NCBI GenBank assembly: GCA_029867005.1
Contig: CP123443.1
Location: 1,426,001-1,490,000, forward strand
Direction: 5' to 3'
Source: Candidatus Haliotispira prima
GTDB taxonomy: Bacteria > Spirochaetota > Spirochaetia > SP-2023
DNA length: 64,000 bases
In this document: positions 27,313 to 37,093 of the stretch, piece by piece
How positions within the stretch are numbered: the stretch's first letter is position 1
Layout: each line of letters opens with the position of its first letter
Translations under genes and position numbers: made by a program
The notes under the pieces: model-generated
Databases searched by the model: none
Seen by the model: the letters and a program-made list of their open reading frames with translations, nothing else
What the model was told of the DNA's origin: nothing

Positions 27313-28440
27313 ATGGCATTAAACTGTGGCATTGTGGGTTTGCCGAACGTAGGAAAGTCTACTATTTTTTCGGCCCTGACCGCCGCTCCGGCGGAGGCTG
27401 CAAACTACCCGTTCTGCACCATCGATCCGAACAAAGGAACCGTCTCCGTGCCAGATGTCCGCTTGGAACGAATTGCCCGGATGATTCCGGCAGAAAAAAC
27501 GATTTATACCACAATGGAATTTGTCGACATTGCCGGCTTGGTCAAAGGGGCTTCCGCCGGGGAGGGCTTGGGCAACCGGTTCCTGGCCAATATTCGCGAG
27601 ACCGATTTGATCGTGCACGTCGTACGTTGCTTCGAAAACAGTGACATTGTGCATGTCGACGGCAGTGTTGACGCCTTGCGCGATGTCGAAACGGTTTCTA
27701 CGGAGCTGATTCTGGCTGATATGGCCGGCGTGGATAAAGCCAGGGAACGTTACGAGCGTCTGACCCGTGCCAACGATGCAAAACAGCGAGCCCAATGTAC
27801 AGTGGCTTTGGCCCTCTTGGATCGTGTGGCTCAGCACCTCAACGAGCTAAAGCCGGTACGTCAATTTCTTGCAGAAAATGAGTTAAGTGAGGAAGAAGAG
27901 TTTTTTCGCAATCTACATTTCATCACGGCCAAGCCACAAATTTATCTGTGTAACGTCAGCGAAAAAGATGTCCAAGATGGTGCTATGAGGAATGCGCAGT
28001 CGGAGGCCATACAGCAGCTTGCCACACGGGAAGGAGCCCAAGTCTTGGGCATTTGCGGCCAGATGGAAGCCGATATTGCCGAACTCGATGACCCGGAAGA
28101 GCGCAGGTTATTCTTACAGGAATTGGGTTTAGTTGAATCGGGGCTCGATCAATTGGCCAGACTGGCCAGCCGCAGTTTAGGGCTCGGCTCGTTCTTTACG
28201 GTGGGTGATAAGGAAAACAAAGCTTGGACCTTTCGCTTAGGGAATACGGCACCACAGTGCGCAGGGAAGATCCACACAGATTTTGAAAGGGGTTTTATCA
28301 AAGCAGAGGTATTTCACTGCGATGATTTGTTTGCTGCCGGCAGTGAGACGGCAGTGCGGAGCGCAGGAAAGCTCCGCTTGGAAGGCAAGGCTTACATCGT
28401 CCGGGATGGTGATGTGATGCATTTTAAGTTCAATACGTGA
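27313..28440 (+). CDS. ychF: Redox-responsive ATPase YchF (Obg family)
   Basis: 375 residues. Conserved translation-associated P-loop protein that prefers ATP. G1 reads GLPNVGKST and G3 reads [18 protein letters not shown]. The usual NKxD specificity motif is replaced by NVSE, as expected for YchF. The C-terminal TGS domain begins [17 protein letters not shown] and ends with the ERGFIKAEV block and DVMHFKF. AGGAG precedes the ATG. The gene is monocistronic as far as can be seen. Length and motifs are normal. Confidence 0.96.
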   Translation: MALNCGIVGLPNVGKSTIFSALTAAPAEAANYPFCTIDPNKGTVSVPDVRLERIARMIPAEKTIYTTMEFVDIAGLVKGASAGEGLGNRFLANIRETDLIVHVVRCFENSDIVHVDGSVDALRDVETVSTELILADMAGVDKARERYERLTRANDAKQRAQCTVALALLDRVAQHLNELKPVRQFLAENELSEEEEFFRNLHFITAKPQIYLCNVSEKDVQDGAMRNAQSEAIQQLATREGAQVLGICGQMEADIAELDDPEERRLFLQELGLVESGLDQLARLASRSLGLGSFFTVGDKENKAWTFRLGNTAPQCAGKIHTDFERGFIKAEVFHCDDLFAAGSETAVRSAGKLRLEGKAYIVRDGDVMHFKFNT

Positions 28441-28871
28441 GGATGTGCCGGTAAAAATCTATTTCGTGCTGAGCAACGAGAAGAACTTTTACCGAGAGGT
28501 CAAAAGACAAGAGGTCAAAGAGTAAGAAGACAAATCACCTACCGGGGAAGATAACTGCGGTCCTGAAAACGAAGGAAAGGCTTTAAAGCCTTGGCAAGTC
28601 CGAACAAATGCTGAGGACATCCCAAGCAGCAGTTTTGCAGTCCGGCCCTGCTTATTCCCCCACTCCATCAAAGTCACGTGGAATCCGTACGAATCGGTAT
28701 ATGGGACAGGGAAAAGTGTCTATCTTGCAGGCTGTGGCCTGCAGCCTGTTGCCCATATCAGAAGTAATATGTACGGGCAGACGGCGCGGCACACAATGTC
28801 TTGTGGAATGCAAGACTGATTCAGAGGCAAGAGTCGAACTCTTTTGCCCCAAAAGATTATAAGGATGAAAC
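28441..28871 (+). other. Structured leader region of the DEAD-box helicase gene
   Basis: 431 bases without a supported gene. A hairpin (GGCAAGAGT 28826-28834 with the ACTCTTTTGCC arm ending 28848) stands directly before the AAGGA ribosome site. A second GC-rich hairpin built on GCAGGC/GCCTGC lies near 28728-28743. Long structured leaders are common for cold-induced helicases; regulation here is inference. Confidence 0.4.
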
Positions 28872-30740
28872 ATGAAGTTTGAAGAATTCCCCCTCGTTCC
28901 CGCTTTGCAAAAGGCTGTCGCAGAGATTGGTTTTATTGACTGCACACCGGTTCAGGAACAGAGCTTTACAGCATATTTTGAAGGTAAAGACATCTATGCC
29001 CAGTCTCAGACGGGTACAGGGAAGACCGCAGCATTTATGCTGTGTGGTTTACAGGAACTGATCCGGAGAAACCAAGCCGGAGAAGACCGGGAACAAGGAC
29101 AAAAACCAGAAGAAGAACTGCCGGAATTTGCCGGTGACATCAAAATGCTGATTCTCAGCCCGACCCGCGAACTGGCCGAACAAATTGAGCAGGAAGGCAA
29201 GCTGCTGGCCCGATTTCTGCCCCTACAAATTGCCGCATTTTACGGCGGAGTCGGTTACGAGAAGCAACGGACCCATTTGAGCAGCGGAGTCCAGATCATC
29301 ACAGGAACCCCCGGCCGCATCATTGACTTGGCAAAATCCGGCGAATTGCCTCTGCATCATGTACAGGTCATAGTGCTGGATGAGGCAGATCGCATGCTCG
29401 ACATGGGTTTTATTGACGATGTGCGCTGGATCATGAGTAAACTGCCACCAACCAAAGATCGCATGACCATGTTGTTCAGTGCCACTTTGACTGCCAAGGT
29501 GGGCAATCTGACTTGGGAATTTATGCGTGCCAATCAAGTAGCCGAAATTATCATTGAACCGGAGCAGATCACCACGGAAAACGTAGAGCAGGAGTTATAC
29601 CATGTCAGCAACCGGGAAAAGTTGCGCCTGCTGCTCAGCCTGATCAAGAAGCTTGAGCCGGAATCTGCCCTGATTTTCTGCAACACCAAAAGTGGTGCCA
29701 GTTTTCTCGAAAGACGTTTGCGCGATAACGGTTATCAAATCAAGGCTCTGATGGGTGACCTGCCGCAAATCAAGCGCACCCAAATCGTGGGCCAGCTAAA
29801 AGCAGGCAAATTGCGTTTTGTCGTTGCCACTGATGTCGCTTCACGCGGCCTCCACGTTGACAGCCTGCCTCTGGTTATTAACTACGATTTGCCCGACGAA
29901 GCCGAAAACTATGTGCACCGCATCGGCCGCACGGCCCGAGCCGGGGCTGCGGGCAAGGCGATCAGTATGGCTTGTGAGCGTTATGTTTACAATCTGGCAG
30001 ACATTGAGCGTTATATCGAAAACAAAATTCCGGTGACTTGGTTCCCTGAAGAAGAACTGATAGAAGACCAAAGCTCCGGTCATAGAAACGACAGGAGTGA
30101 CAGGGAATACCAAGGGAACCGCAGGGAACGGGGAGAGAGCAGAAGCTCAAGCGGTCGTCCGCCTCGTTCTTCAAACTCTTCAGGTTCGGGCTCCCGTGAG
30201 CGAGACGGAGAAAGACGGGGACGCAGACAATCGGAAGGCAGTCGGGATCGAAGCAGAGAAGGCGGCGGAAGCGGCGGAAAAACATCATCCGGTCGCCGGT
30301 CCAACCTGCCCAAAGAACCGCCGAAAGACAAAGATGAACGGCTGAAATACTATCAACAAAAGTACGGCGAAAATTTTGGGGTTGAAGACGGGTCTAAGCC
30401 CACAGCAAATACCTCTCATTCCCGTGACGGTGCCAACCGCAGACGGCCTCAACGCAGCAGCAACAACGGCAGCAGTAACGGTAACGGTGGGGATAAAGGC
30501 AGGAACAACGATAACGGCAACAACCGTAATGATTCCCGCCCAAACCGCGGACAAAACAGAAACCAAAATGGCAGAAAGTATTCGGAGCGCAGCCCGCGGC
30601 GTTCTTCCGTGCCACAGGAACAACGTCAAAATAGCCAACCGCGACCAATCAGTACTCCGGAAAATACCGGAAAACAAGGGACTCCGGCCAAACCGGGCAA
30701 GAAACCCGGATTGTTGCAGCGTTTGTTTGGCAGAAAATAA
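28872..30740 (+). CDS. DEAD-box ATP-dependent RNA helicase with basic disordered tail
   Basis: 622 residues. The helicase core (about 1-395) shows the Q-motif region FIDCTPVQEQS, motif I SQTGTGKTAAF, Ia PTRELAEQ, motif II LDEADRMLDMGF, motif III FSAT, and motif VI HRIGRTARAG. Residues about 395-600 are low complexity, rich in Arg, Gly, Ser and Asn, with many RG and RS steps, and likely disordered and RNA-binding. The end is PGKKPGLLQRLFGRK. Such enzymes remodel RNA in ribosome assembly or mRNA decay, and RG-rich tails favour condensate formation. The core is nearest to the RhlB/RhlE group, but the subfamily cannot be fixed by eye. Confidence 0.93.
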   Translation: MKFEEFPLVPALQKAVAEIGFIDCTPVQEQSFTAYFEGKDIYAQSQTGTGKTAAFMLCGLQELIRRNQAGEDREQGQKPEEELPEFAGDIKMLILSPTRELAEQIEQEGKLLARFLPLQIAAFYGGVGYEKQRTHLSSGVQIITGTPGRIIDLAKSGELPLHHVQVIVLDEADRMLDMGFIDDVRWIMSKLPPTKDRMTMLFSATLTAKVGNLTWEFMRANQVAEIIIEPEQITTENVEQELYHVSNREKLRLLLSLIKKLEPESALIFCNTKSGASFLERRLRDNGYQIKALMGDLPQIKRTQIVGQLKAGKLRFVVATDVASRGLHVDSLPLVINYDLPDEAENYVHRIGRTARAGAAGKAISMACERYVYNLADIERYIENKIPVTWFPEEELIEDQSSGHRNDRSDREYQGNRRERGESRSSSGRPPRSSNSSGSGSRERDGERRGRRQSEGSRDRSREGGGSGGKTSSGRRSNLPKEPPKDKDERLKYYQQKYGENFGVEDGSKPTANTSHSRDGANRRRPQRSSNNGSSNGNGGDKGRNNDNGNNRNDSRPNRGQNRNQNGRKYSERSPRRSSVPQEQRQNSQPRPISTPENTGKQGTPAKPGKKPGLLQRLFGRK

Positions 30741-30951
30741 AGCCTTCCGGAATCCGGTTTGGAATCGAACTCCACCTGCTCTCCCGATCGTTCCGGGACA
30801 GTAGGCAAGGGTATACCACAAAATGGTTCTTTGTGCTCCCTCATAAAAAGACGGTAATTTTGCCCGGATCCGGAGGCTCCCGCAGGATAGATCGGGAGAC
30901 TCCGAACAGATTCCCGAACAAATCCCTCCGGAGCATGGAAGAATCTGGATC

Positions 30952-32874
30952 ATGGATATTACAGCAGGGCCACAAACACCCTCAGAGCCAAATCGAATCT
31001 GTCTCTGCTTAAACGGTACATCTTTTGCCGAGAATTTGGCAATATTGCGTGCAGAAAAATATTTTAATCCATCCATTGACCTGGCAGAATTGCGCTTGGA
31101 TTTTCTGCCGGACTTTTCTGACTCGGCAACCATCCAAAATACTCCGGAGCAACTGTGTCGAGACTTTAGCCTCCTTTCACAGCAAACATCAGCTTGGGCC
31201 CCGGTCCGGGAAAATACAACAGCTCCAACGCAGTTTGTGCTTACCCTGAGAAAGGCAGCGGATGGCGGACGGTGTCCGGACTCCATCCCGGACACAGAGT
31301 ACCTGCGCCTGTTGCTCTGCTGTGTCGAATCATTTCCCCCGGAGCATCTCGCCTATGTCGACTTAGACGGCCCCATTTTAGAGCGGGTCAACAGTGGCCC
31401 ACCGGAACTGCGCAAGCTGTGCGTCAAGTTACTGAGCCGAATGCAGCAACAAAGTGCCCAATTAATCGTCTCGATTCATGATTTCGGCCCACTTCCCGGC
31501 ATGCATACGGCACCTACAGCGTCGACGGATGAGAATGAGAGTATAGCAGAACCTATTAATACCCAATTGAGTACCCAATTGATTCTCAAATTGATGGCCA
31601 AATTGGAACAACTCCTGACCACACTGCCGAAAACCTTAGGTATTTCCGGGGAAACAAAGGCAATTTTTGAATCCGCTCTGCCCAAATTGGCCCTGATGGT
31701 GTCCGGATCCAAAGAATTACGGAGTTTCTATCGCTCTGCTCACAAATTGAAAGCCCGATATCAGAACCAAGCCCAACCGCGACCATTTATTTTGCTGGCG
31801 ATGGGAGAGTTTGGCAGCTCCAGCCGCATACTCGGAGTCTGCCTGGGCAACAAATGGACTTTTTGCAGTCCTTCCAACCCCAATTCTTCCAATCCCGATT
31901 CCGGACGGAATTTTGCGCCCGTGGCCCCCGGGCAGTTTTCCTTTGCCGAACTGATTGAGTTATACAATTACCGCAATCTTAGTCCCCAAACACAGATATA
32001 TGGGGTTGTCGGCGACCCCATCGCACACAGCCGTTCGCCGGAAATTCACAACCCTATTTATCGACAACGAGGTTGGGATGCCGTCTATCTCCGTTTTCGC
32101 GTGGATAATCTGGCTGATTTTCTGGCTTTGGGCGAGCTGTTACCGATCCGTGGCATATCCTGCACAGTACCACACAAAGAAACACTGGCTCAGCTTGCAC
32201 TCAAGGGCATGGCCATGACCATGCCCATCGGGTTGCCACCGAGTACAAGCCGGGCCGGTCAATCCGTCAAACTACTGGGAGCCGGCAACACCTTCTGCCC
32301 GTCCGAAGACGGCTCCTGCTGGCTTGCTGAAAACACGGACATAGAAGGTTTCCTCCGACCTCTGCTCAAGCTTTGCACCCGGCATCAGATCACTTTACAA
32401 GGTAAAAAAGCTGTGATTATTGGAGCCGGAGGCTCGGCCAGAGCCGTTGTATACGCCCTCCTGGGCCAGGGAATGCGCTGTGAAATTTACAATCGCACAC
32501 TACAAAAAGCCGAAGAGCTGGAGGTTTTGTTCTCCGCAGTTGCCAACCTGCCGGGCAAGGTCACAAAGGCCGCCACCCTGGAACACGGTGTCCATATACC
32601 CGAGGACTGTGACCTGCTGGTCCAAACCACCAGCGTAGGAATGTATAAGGCCGATCAGGACACCAAGGGCCAGCTACTCGACCCAGTGACAGAATATAGG
32701 TTCCGCTCCGACCAAATCGCCTACGATCTCATCTACCAGCCCCCCGAAACGGTATTTTTAAAACGGGCAAAAGATGCCGGAGCCTTAGTCTTAAACGGCA
32801 GTGCCATGCTGAAAGAACAGGCCTTAGCCCAGATAGAACTGTTTGGCCGTCAACAACAGCAAGAAAATAAATAA
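30952..32874 (+). CDS. aroDE: Bifunctional 3-dehydroquinate dehydratase/shikimate dehydrogenase
   Basis: 640 residues joining steps 3 and 4 of the shikimate pathway. Residues about 10-330 are type I dehydroquinase: AELRLDFL, SIHDFG with the His, a Lys in LPKLALM that fits the Schiff-base position, and MGEFGSSSRILG. Residues about 345-640 are shikimate dehydrogenase: YGVVGDPIAHSRSPEIHN, CTVPHKET with the catalytic Lys, ENTDIEG with the Asp, IIGAGGSARAVVYAL, and QTTSVGMYK. The same fusion occurs in plants and some bacteria. Two repeat-derived segments are inserted in the first half: a 12-bp x4 tract at 31561-31608 and an Asn/Pro/Ser stretch near 31880. Confidence 0.93.
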   Translation: MDITAGPQTPSEPNRICLCLNGTSFAENLAILRAEKYFNPSIDLAELRLDFLPDFSDSATIQNTPEQLCRDFSLLSQQTSAWAPVRENTTAPTQFVLTLRKAADGGRCPDSIPDTEYLRLLLCCVESFPPEHLAYVDLDGPILERVNSGPPELRKLCVKLLSRMQQQSAQLIVSIHDFGPLPGMHTAPTASTDENESIAEPINTQLSTQLILKLMAKLEQLLTTLPKTLGISGETKAIFESALPKLALMVSGSKELRSFYRSAHKLKARYQNQAQPRPFILLAMGEFGSSSRILGVCLGNKWTFCSPSNPNSSNPDSGRNFAPVAPGQFSFAELIELYNYRNLSPQTQIYGVVGDPIAHSRSPEIHNPIYRQRGWDAVYLRFRVDNLADFLALGELLPIRGISCTVPHKETLAQLALKGMAMTMPIGLPPSTSRAGQSVKLLGAGNTFCPSEDGSCWLAENTDIEGFLRPLLKLCTRHQITLQGKKAVIIGAGGSARAVVYALLGQGMRCEIYNRTLQKAEELEVLFSAVANLPGKVTKAATLEHGVHIPEDCDLLVQTTSVGMYKADQDTKGQLLDPVTEYRFRSDQIAYDLIYQPPETVFLKRAKDAGALVLNGSAMLKEQALAQIELFGRQQQQENK

Positions 32875-32940
32875 TACCTATCTCATATCAAGCAGCCGTT
32901 TTTCCGGCATGTTCCCGGTGCCGGGTTCCCCGCTCGGCCT

Positions 32941-32990
32941 AATCACCCAATTGCCCGATCACTCAACCACCCAATCGCTCAATCGCCCAA
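32941..32990. repeat. 8-bp degenerate tandem repeat
   Basis: About six copies of an AATCGCCC-like unit with substitutions, in the 362-base spacer between aroDE and the SPOR lipoprotein gene. Nothing else definite is seen in that spacer apart from the ribosome site GGGAGGGG at 33222-33229. Confidence 0.7.
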
Positions 32991-33236
32991 GATCTTACTT
33001 AACCTATCCGTGTGGTTGATACAATCCTGCCGCATCAAGGCCAAGAACACGTACAGTGAAACCTTTCCGAACAAATGCTCCAAGCGGTTATAACCCTATG
33101 GGCTATAGTACCTTTCCCGATTGAGACATTGGAGACCCCGCTTTTTTTTTTTCATAGAATCTTTCCTTGTCGTTTTGGGTAAAAATTCTAGAATGGGGCA
33201 AGATATTGTTTTGTGTCATTTGGGAGGGGAACCAAA

Positions 33237-35105
33237 ATGCCAAGTTTTCGTGGTATAACTACGTCCGTATGTAGGTTGTCTGTCGCTGGTTTTGCGGCAG
33301 CTTCCGGTCGGCGTTTTCGTATGCAGAAGCTGCGTACGGTTTTGTTCTGTTGTTTTTCGTTCAGCATGTTCTTAGTAAGCTGCGTATCTCTGGAATATGT
33401 TACAGGTCTTTACGAGCAAAGTCCGGGCCAACGGGTCGATGTCGTCGTCCGGGTTAAAGACAACAAAGGTATTGCCTTCACGGACCTGGCGTTAAATGAC
33501 TTCTATGTCCGGCACAACAACCAACCGCTGGAACGTAAAAACAAGTTGCATTTAGACGAGACGTTGTCTGCCGTCAAGCTGTACATGGTTGTCTTAGTGG
33601 ATCAGCGTGAGAATCCGGAATTGAAGAACAGCTTCCGGCGGACTCGCGAAGCTCTGAAGGCATACCTGACTCTCCAGCCTCACAATATGTATATTAAGCT
33701 AATCAGTTACGATACTGAGGCTCGGGCCCTTAACACAGAATTCAGCAATGATAAAAAGGCCCTACAGGCACTACTGCAACAACTAAATACGGTTCAAACC
33801 AATGAGTCCGGCCTGAAACAGGCATTGGCTCTGGCCCAAGAGAATCTCGATTCCTTGCCCAATGGGCCCCGCGCGCTGAATCCGAAACTCTTTCAAGTTG
33901 CTGCGGTGCATGGTGCCAAATCATCTCTTTTGTACAATTCTGCCATATTGCTGATGAATCACAACACTATCGCGGTTGAGACACTAAGACCTTATACCAA
34001 AAAGTATAACTTTGTTGCCTTGGATGCTACCGGGGAACTCCATCAGGCAATCAAGCCATTGGCTGCCGGCCGGGCTGCCACAAGCCAAACCAATGACAAA
34101 GATGATCTCGGCGACAAAAACAGCGATAACCTCGGCAATATTTTAGAGGCCTACGAGTTACCGCCGGGTTATCTGAACAAAGACATTGACCAGACCAGAG
34201 CCGTAAAACTGGTCAACCGAGCTTGGGATTCTCTGAACAACCTTGTGAACGGCTATTACTGGCTGACTTACAATAAGTACACAGACTTTAACAGGCCGGA
34301 ACCCAATGCGGTCACCGTATCGCTGACTCAGTATGGTCGTTCTAAAGATGTCGGGTCCCTGATTGCCTACGTCAACACGGAAACCGTTACTGAGGATGCC
34401 GATGAAGACAGTTTGGCCGATATCTTGAACACGGCGGAAACCCTTGATGCTATGGTACCGGATGAGCTCTTGCCACCGGCCATTATCAAGACCAACACCA
34501 AGTCTTCACCGGTCGAGTATGATAGCCTGCTGGCTTTACTTCCCGGACAATACCAAGATGTCTATGACAGCTCTCTCCAAGCAAATGCAGCCTTGGCTGC
34601 CGCCAGCCCCGTACCCATGCCCGACTACCTTGTTGAGACCCACTACCCGACTAATACGGAGCCAATTGTTGATGATTTTGAAATTTTGAGCAAATTGGGC
34701 ACCTCCAAGACTGACGGAGATCTGCTCAGTCTCCGGGATTCGGCTGTTCCCCAGTACACGGCCGAGCCGATTACCCTAATCAGTGCTGAATCTGCCCACC
34801 AAATTGCGGAAAAAGCACCGAAAAAGATCCAGAATGCCGGAAACACTACGGGCGGTCGTCATATTCAAGTTGGGGCCTTTGTGAAATTAGAGAATCTCTA
34901 CGACGTAATCGAACGCCTGAGCGGGGACTACAATGTCCAAGCCGTAACCAGCACGGTAAATGGCAAAGAATACAACCGCTGTATTATCGGGCCGTTTGAC
35001 AACTCGAACGAGACCCGCAGAATGTTGGAACATCTGAAAACAAACGGCAACCTGCGTGATGCTTTTATCATAAGGAAACCCATTGCCGAATGGATTGGCA
35101 AGTGA
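33237..35105 (+). CDS. Lipoprotein with VWA-like region and C-terminal SPOR domain
   Basis: 622 residues. The lipobox is LVSC, after LFCCFSFSMF. Residues about 60-300 resemble a von Willebrand A-like fold: VDVVVRVKDNKGIAFTDL, then LYMVVLVDQRENPELKNSF in the place of the usual metal-site strand, but without a DxSxS motif. The last 75 residues form a SPOR domain (HIQVGAFVKLENLYDVIERL, YNRCIIGPFDN), which binds denuded glycan strands of peptidoglycan at division sites. The ATG at 33237 has a strong GGGAGGGG site six bases away. An internal ATG at 33321 would give a neater signal peptide but has no ribosome site. It probably works at the septum or cell wall. Confidence 0.78.
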   Translation: MPSFRGITTSVCRLSVAGFAAASGRRFRMQKLRTVLFCCFSFSMFLVSCVSLEYVTGLYEQSPGQRVDVVVRVKDNKGIAFTDLALNDFYVRHNNQPLERKNKLHLDETLSAVKLYMVVLVDQRENPELKNSFRRTREALKAYLTLQPHNMYIKLISYDTEARALNTEFSNDKKALQALLQQLNTVQTNESGLKQALALAQENLDSLPNGPRALNPKLFQVAAVHGAKSSLLYNSAILLMNHNTIAVETLRPYTKKYNFVALDATGELHQAIKPLAAGRAATSQTNDKDDLGDKNSDNLGNILEAYELPPGYLNKDIDQTRAVKLVNRAWDSLNNLVNGYYWLTYNKYTDFNRPEPNAVTVSLTQYGRSKDVGSLIAYVNTETVTEDADEDSLADILNTAETLDAMVPDELLPPAIIKTNTKSSPVEYDSLLALLPGQYQDVYDSSLQANAALAAASPVPMPDYLVETHYPTNTEPIVDDFEILSKLGTSKTDGDLLSLRDSAVPQYTAEPITLISAESAHQIAEKAPKKIQNAGNTTGGRHIQVGAFVKLENLYDVIERLSGDYNVQAVTSTVNGKEYNRCIIGPFDNSNETRRMLEHLKTNGNLRDAFIIRKPIAEWIGK

Positions 35106-35154
35106 CGGATAATTTGCTGCCCAATGGTCATCCGAGAGTTTGATTCAGGCAAAG

Positions 35155-35197
35155 TTTTGGGGAAGCCGAGTTTGATTCAAGCTCGGCTTCCCCAAAA
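35155..35197. terminator. 16-bp perfect hairpin after the SPOR lipoprotein gene
   Basis: TTTTGGGGAAGCCGAG (35155-35170) and its complement (35182-35197) surround an 11-base loop. The loop and a stretch just upstream both contain GAGTTTGATTCA, a direct repeat. In the rest of the 338-base gap there is a GTGCTGCA/TGCAGCAC inverted repeat (about 35314-35349) and a CCCGGCA/TGCCGGG pair (about 35354-35380), but no gene. Confidence 0.65.
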
Positions 35198-35443
35198 AAT
35201 GCTCTCCATTGCGCTTGTGTAAGACACAGCGTTTGTACAATCCAAGCAAACACGCGCGCGCTGAGGTCTCTTTCTGAAGGGACCCGCTAAAGCTTCATAC
35301 TGCCAACTCCAGTGCTGCACAGCCGGATTTCACCCGCCATGCAGCACCGCCCGCCCGGCAAAAGACTCGAACTGCCGGGGGGGAATTGCTCTGTTTGCAA
35401 GTACATTGCCAGAGTATTTATTTGCAAACCAAACGGACAAAAC

Positions 35444-36520
35444 TCAACGGTCTTCCGGTCCGGACATGATATTTTTTAGATAACGTAAATATCTCTTTAA
35501 TTCTGTAAGAGGTATTTGCAGCAGGTCACTGACCTCCTGTAACTTCGGATTCAATCTCATACGAAAATAACGCTCTCGCAAATTATTCAAAGTTTGGTAC
35601 AAATGCTGCTCTTTCTCCATACACTCTCTCCGGGCGGGACCTCTCGATTCAGGGAGCTCTTCCCAATTTTGACAAACACGCTGCGCTGCCAAATAATTTA
35701 GATAACAACGCTGTAGCCTACGCTTTACTTCCCTTCTCTTTGCCCGAATTCTCTCAAAAATGACCTCGCGCTTGGCAAGCATCCTATCATAGCTGCCCCT
35801 GCTCCACTCTGCCTTTTTCAGAAGAAACACCAAACCTTTATCAAGGATTGACTCTTGGTTATATACCAACAAAATTCGCAACAATTTATAATTTACCAAC
35901 TTCTTTCGAGAACGACTGCCATACCGTTTTTCTGCCTCCGACAGAATATAGATAATTTCCTCCACAGTATTTACAGTAGAATATGTCAGGTATGCCGGAT
36001 CAGAAACCGAATGACATAAATATTCTGTTTCCGCTACATATTCATCTATATTCAAACCTTGGTTTTCCAAGTCCAAATCTTCGTTTTCCAAATATGAATC
36101 TCGGTTTTCCAAGTATGAATTTACACTTTTGTTTTTAACTTTTAACTCGCTGTAATTTGTATATATCTTATCCTGCCTCTTCCATTCAAAGTTTTTAATT
36201 TTGTGGAAATTCCTTCGATACATCTTTAGGATAAAACCGATGTAACCTTCCAGTGTTACATCCTGCTGTTCAAACCGCTCCAGAGCCTGCAAAAAAGAAT
36301 CTCGATACTCCAAGAGAAATTCACCGACCATATCCGGATTCTCACGGAAATAGTAAATTTGGCTATTGTATATTAGTTTTTCAATACTATGCACAAATTC
36401 AGGGTTTTTCAGGTAGACTTTTAATAACCCTGAATCCGTAAAACAATCTTGGTAATTACTTGGAAAATCTTTTTTGAAATCAAACACCCCGGCATTCCCC
36501 CATATTACAGTATTAGACAA
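35444..36520 (-). CDS. Uncharacterised protein with sigma-70-like features
   Basis: 358 residues, not assigned to a named family. Residues about 45-110 (EKLIYNSQIYYFRENPD..., LEGYIGFILKMYRRNFHKIK) recall sigma region 2: a helical block ending in a short-range WL-x-x-I-x-R-N-like motif. The C-terminus (LNPKLQEVSDLLQIPLTELK then RYLRYLK) looks like a region-4 helix-turn-helix. The middle is highly charged and contains a YLENxDSYLENED repeat. The TTG at 36520 has no ribosome site; a GTG at 36487 is an alternative. Base composition is clearly more AT-rich than its neighbours, suggesting acquisition or relaxed selection. A diverged sigma factor is a hypothesis only. Confidence 0.55.
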   Translation of the reverse strand: MSNTVIWGNAGVFDFKKDFPSNYQDCFTDSGLLKVYLKNPEFVHSIEKLIYNSQIYYFRENPDMVGEFLLEYRDSFLQALERFEQQDVTLEGYIGFILKMYRRNFHKIKNFEWKRQDKIYTNYSELKVKNKSVNSYLENRDSYLENEDLDLENQGLNIDEYVAETEYLCHSVSDPAYLTYSTVNTVEEIIYILSEAEKRYGSRSRKKLVNYKLLRILLVYNQESILDKGLVFLLKKAEWSRGSYDRMLAKREVIFERIRAKRREVKRRLQRCYLNYLAAQRVCQNWEELPESRGPARRECMEKEQHLYQTLNNLRERYFRMRLNPKLQEVSDLLQIPLTELKRYLRYLKNIMSGPEDR

Positions 36521-36529
36521 GCAATTTTT

Positions 36530-36552
36530 CGTATAAATGATTATACGTATAA
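36530..36552. promoter_or_regulatory. Overlapping TTATACG/CGTATAA palindromes before the sigma-like gene
   Basis: CGTATAA (36530-36536), ATGA, then TTATACGTATAA (36541-36552), a 12-bp perfect palindrome that shares a half-site with the first. On the minus strand it includes a TATAAT. It lies 10-32 bases upstream of the TTG start. Probably a promoter and regulator site combined. Confidence 0.45.
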
Positions 36553-37093
36553 TTCTGAAATAGCGATTTCAAAATTTTGTTTTGTAAATCCATAAATAGA
36601 ATAGGATGATAAATATCAAAATAATTAGCCAAAATCATTTTTTAGATAATATAGTTGGCAGAGTTTGAGCAATTCCGGCTATTTGCAGAGTACCTAAATG
36701 CTGTCTGAATAATAAAAAATAAGGGCTGTAAACATACGTATATTTCGGAAGTCACATTTCTCCGAATTTTGTTCTATTTTGCTCACGATAAAATCGCCGC
36801 AAAACGACAATACATACAAATATTTCCGGAAATGCCCTCCGCTCCATTTTTGCAAGACTTCGTCAAGACTGCGTCTTGTTCCGAGCAGAAGTCGATGAAT
36901 CCCGGTTTTGGAGTAAAGAGTGTGCGGGGTAATGGAAAAATATATGTGGATATAATAAAAAACTGTTCAAAAAGGGAACGTATACCTGTTATTGGAAGGG
37001 ATATATAGGAAGGTGCAACGATTTACCCGGATGCTTGAAAAATAAGGCTATATCTGCGAAATTGCCGTGTGCAAAAATCTAATGTGCAAAAAC
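36553..37093. other. AT-rich gene-free region between the sigma-like gene and galT
   Basis: 541 bases. It contains two small tandem duplications, AAGACTTCGTC/AAGACTGCGTC (36854-36875) and GTGCAAAAATCTAAT/GTGCAAAAACCTACA (37069-37098), the latter running into the 3' end of galT. A 79-codon frame on the plus strand (36769-37008) lacks a ribosome site and recognisable content. Confidence 0.45.

Noticed and set aside
30750..30840. tRNA-like string containing GAGTTCGATTC on the minus strand after the helicase gene
   Set aside because: The T-stem does not pair and there is no acceptor or anticodon arm.
30285..31295. 336-codon minus-strand frame across the helicase tail and the start of aroDE
   Set aside because: It overlaps two well-supported genes on the other strand, and its composition follows their complement.
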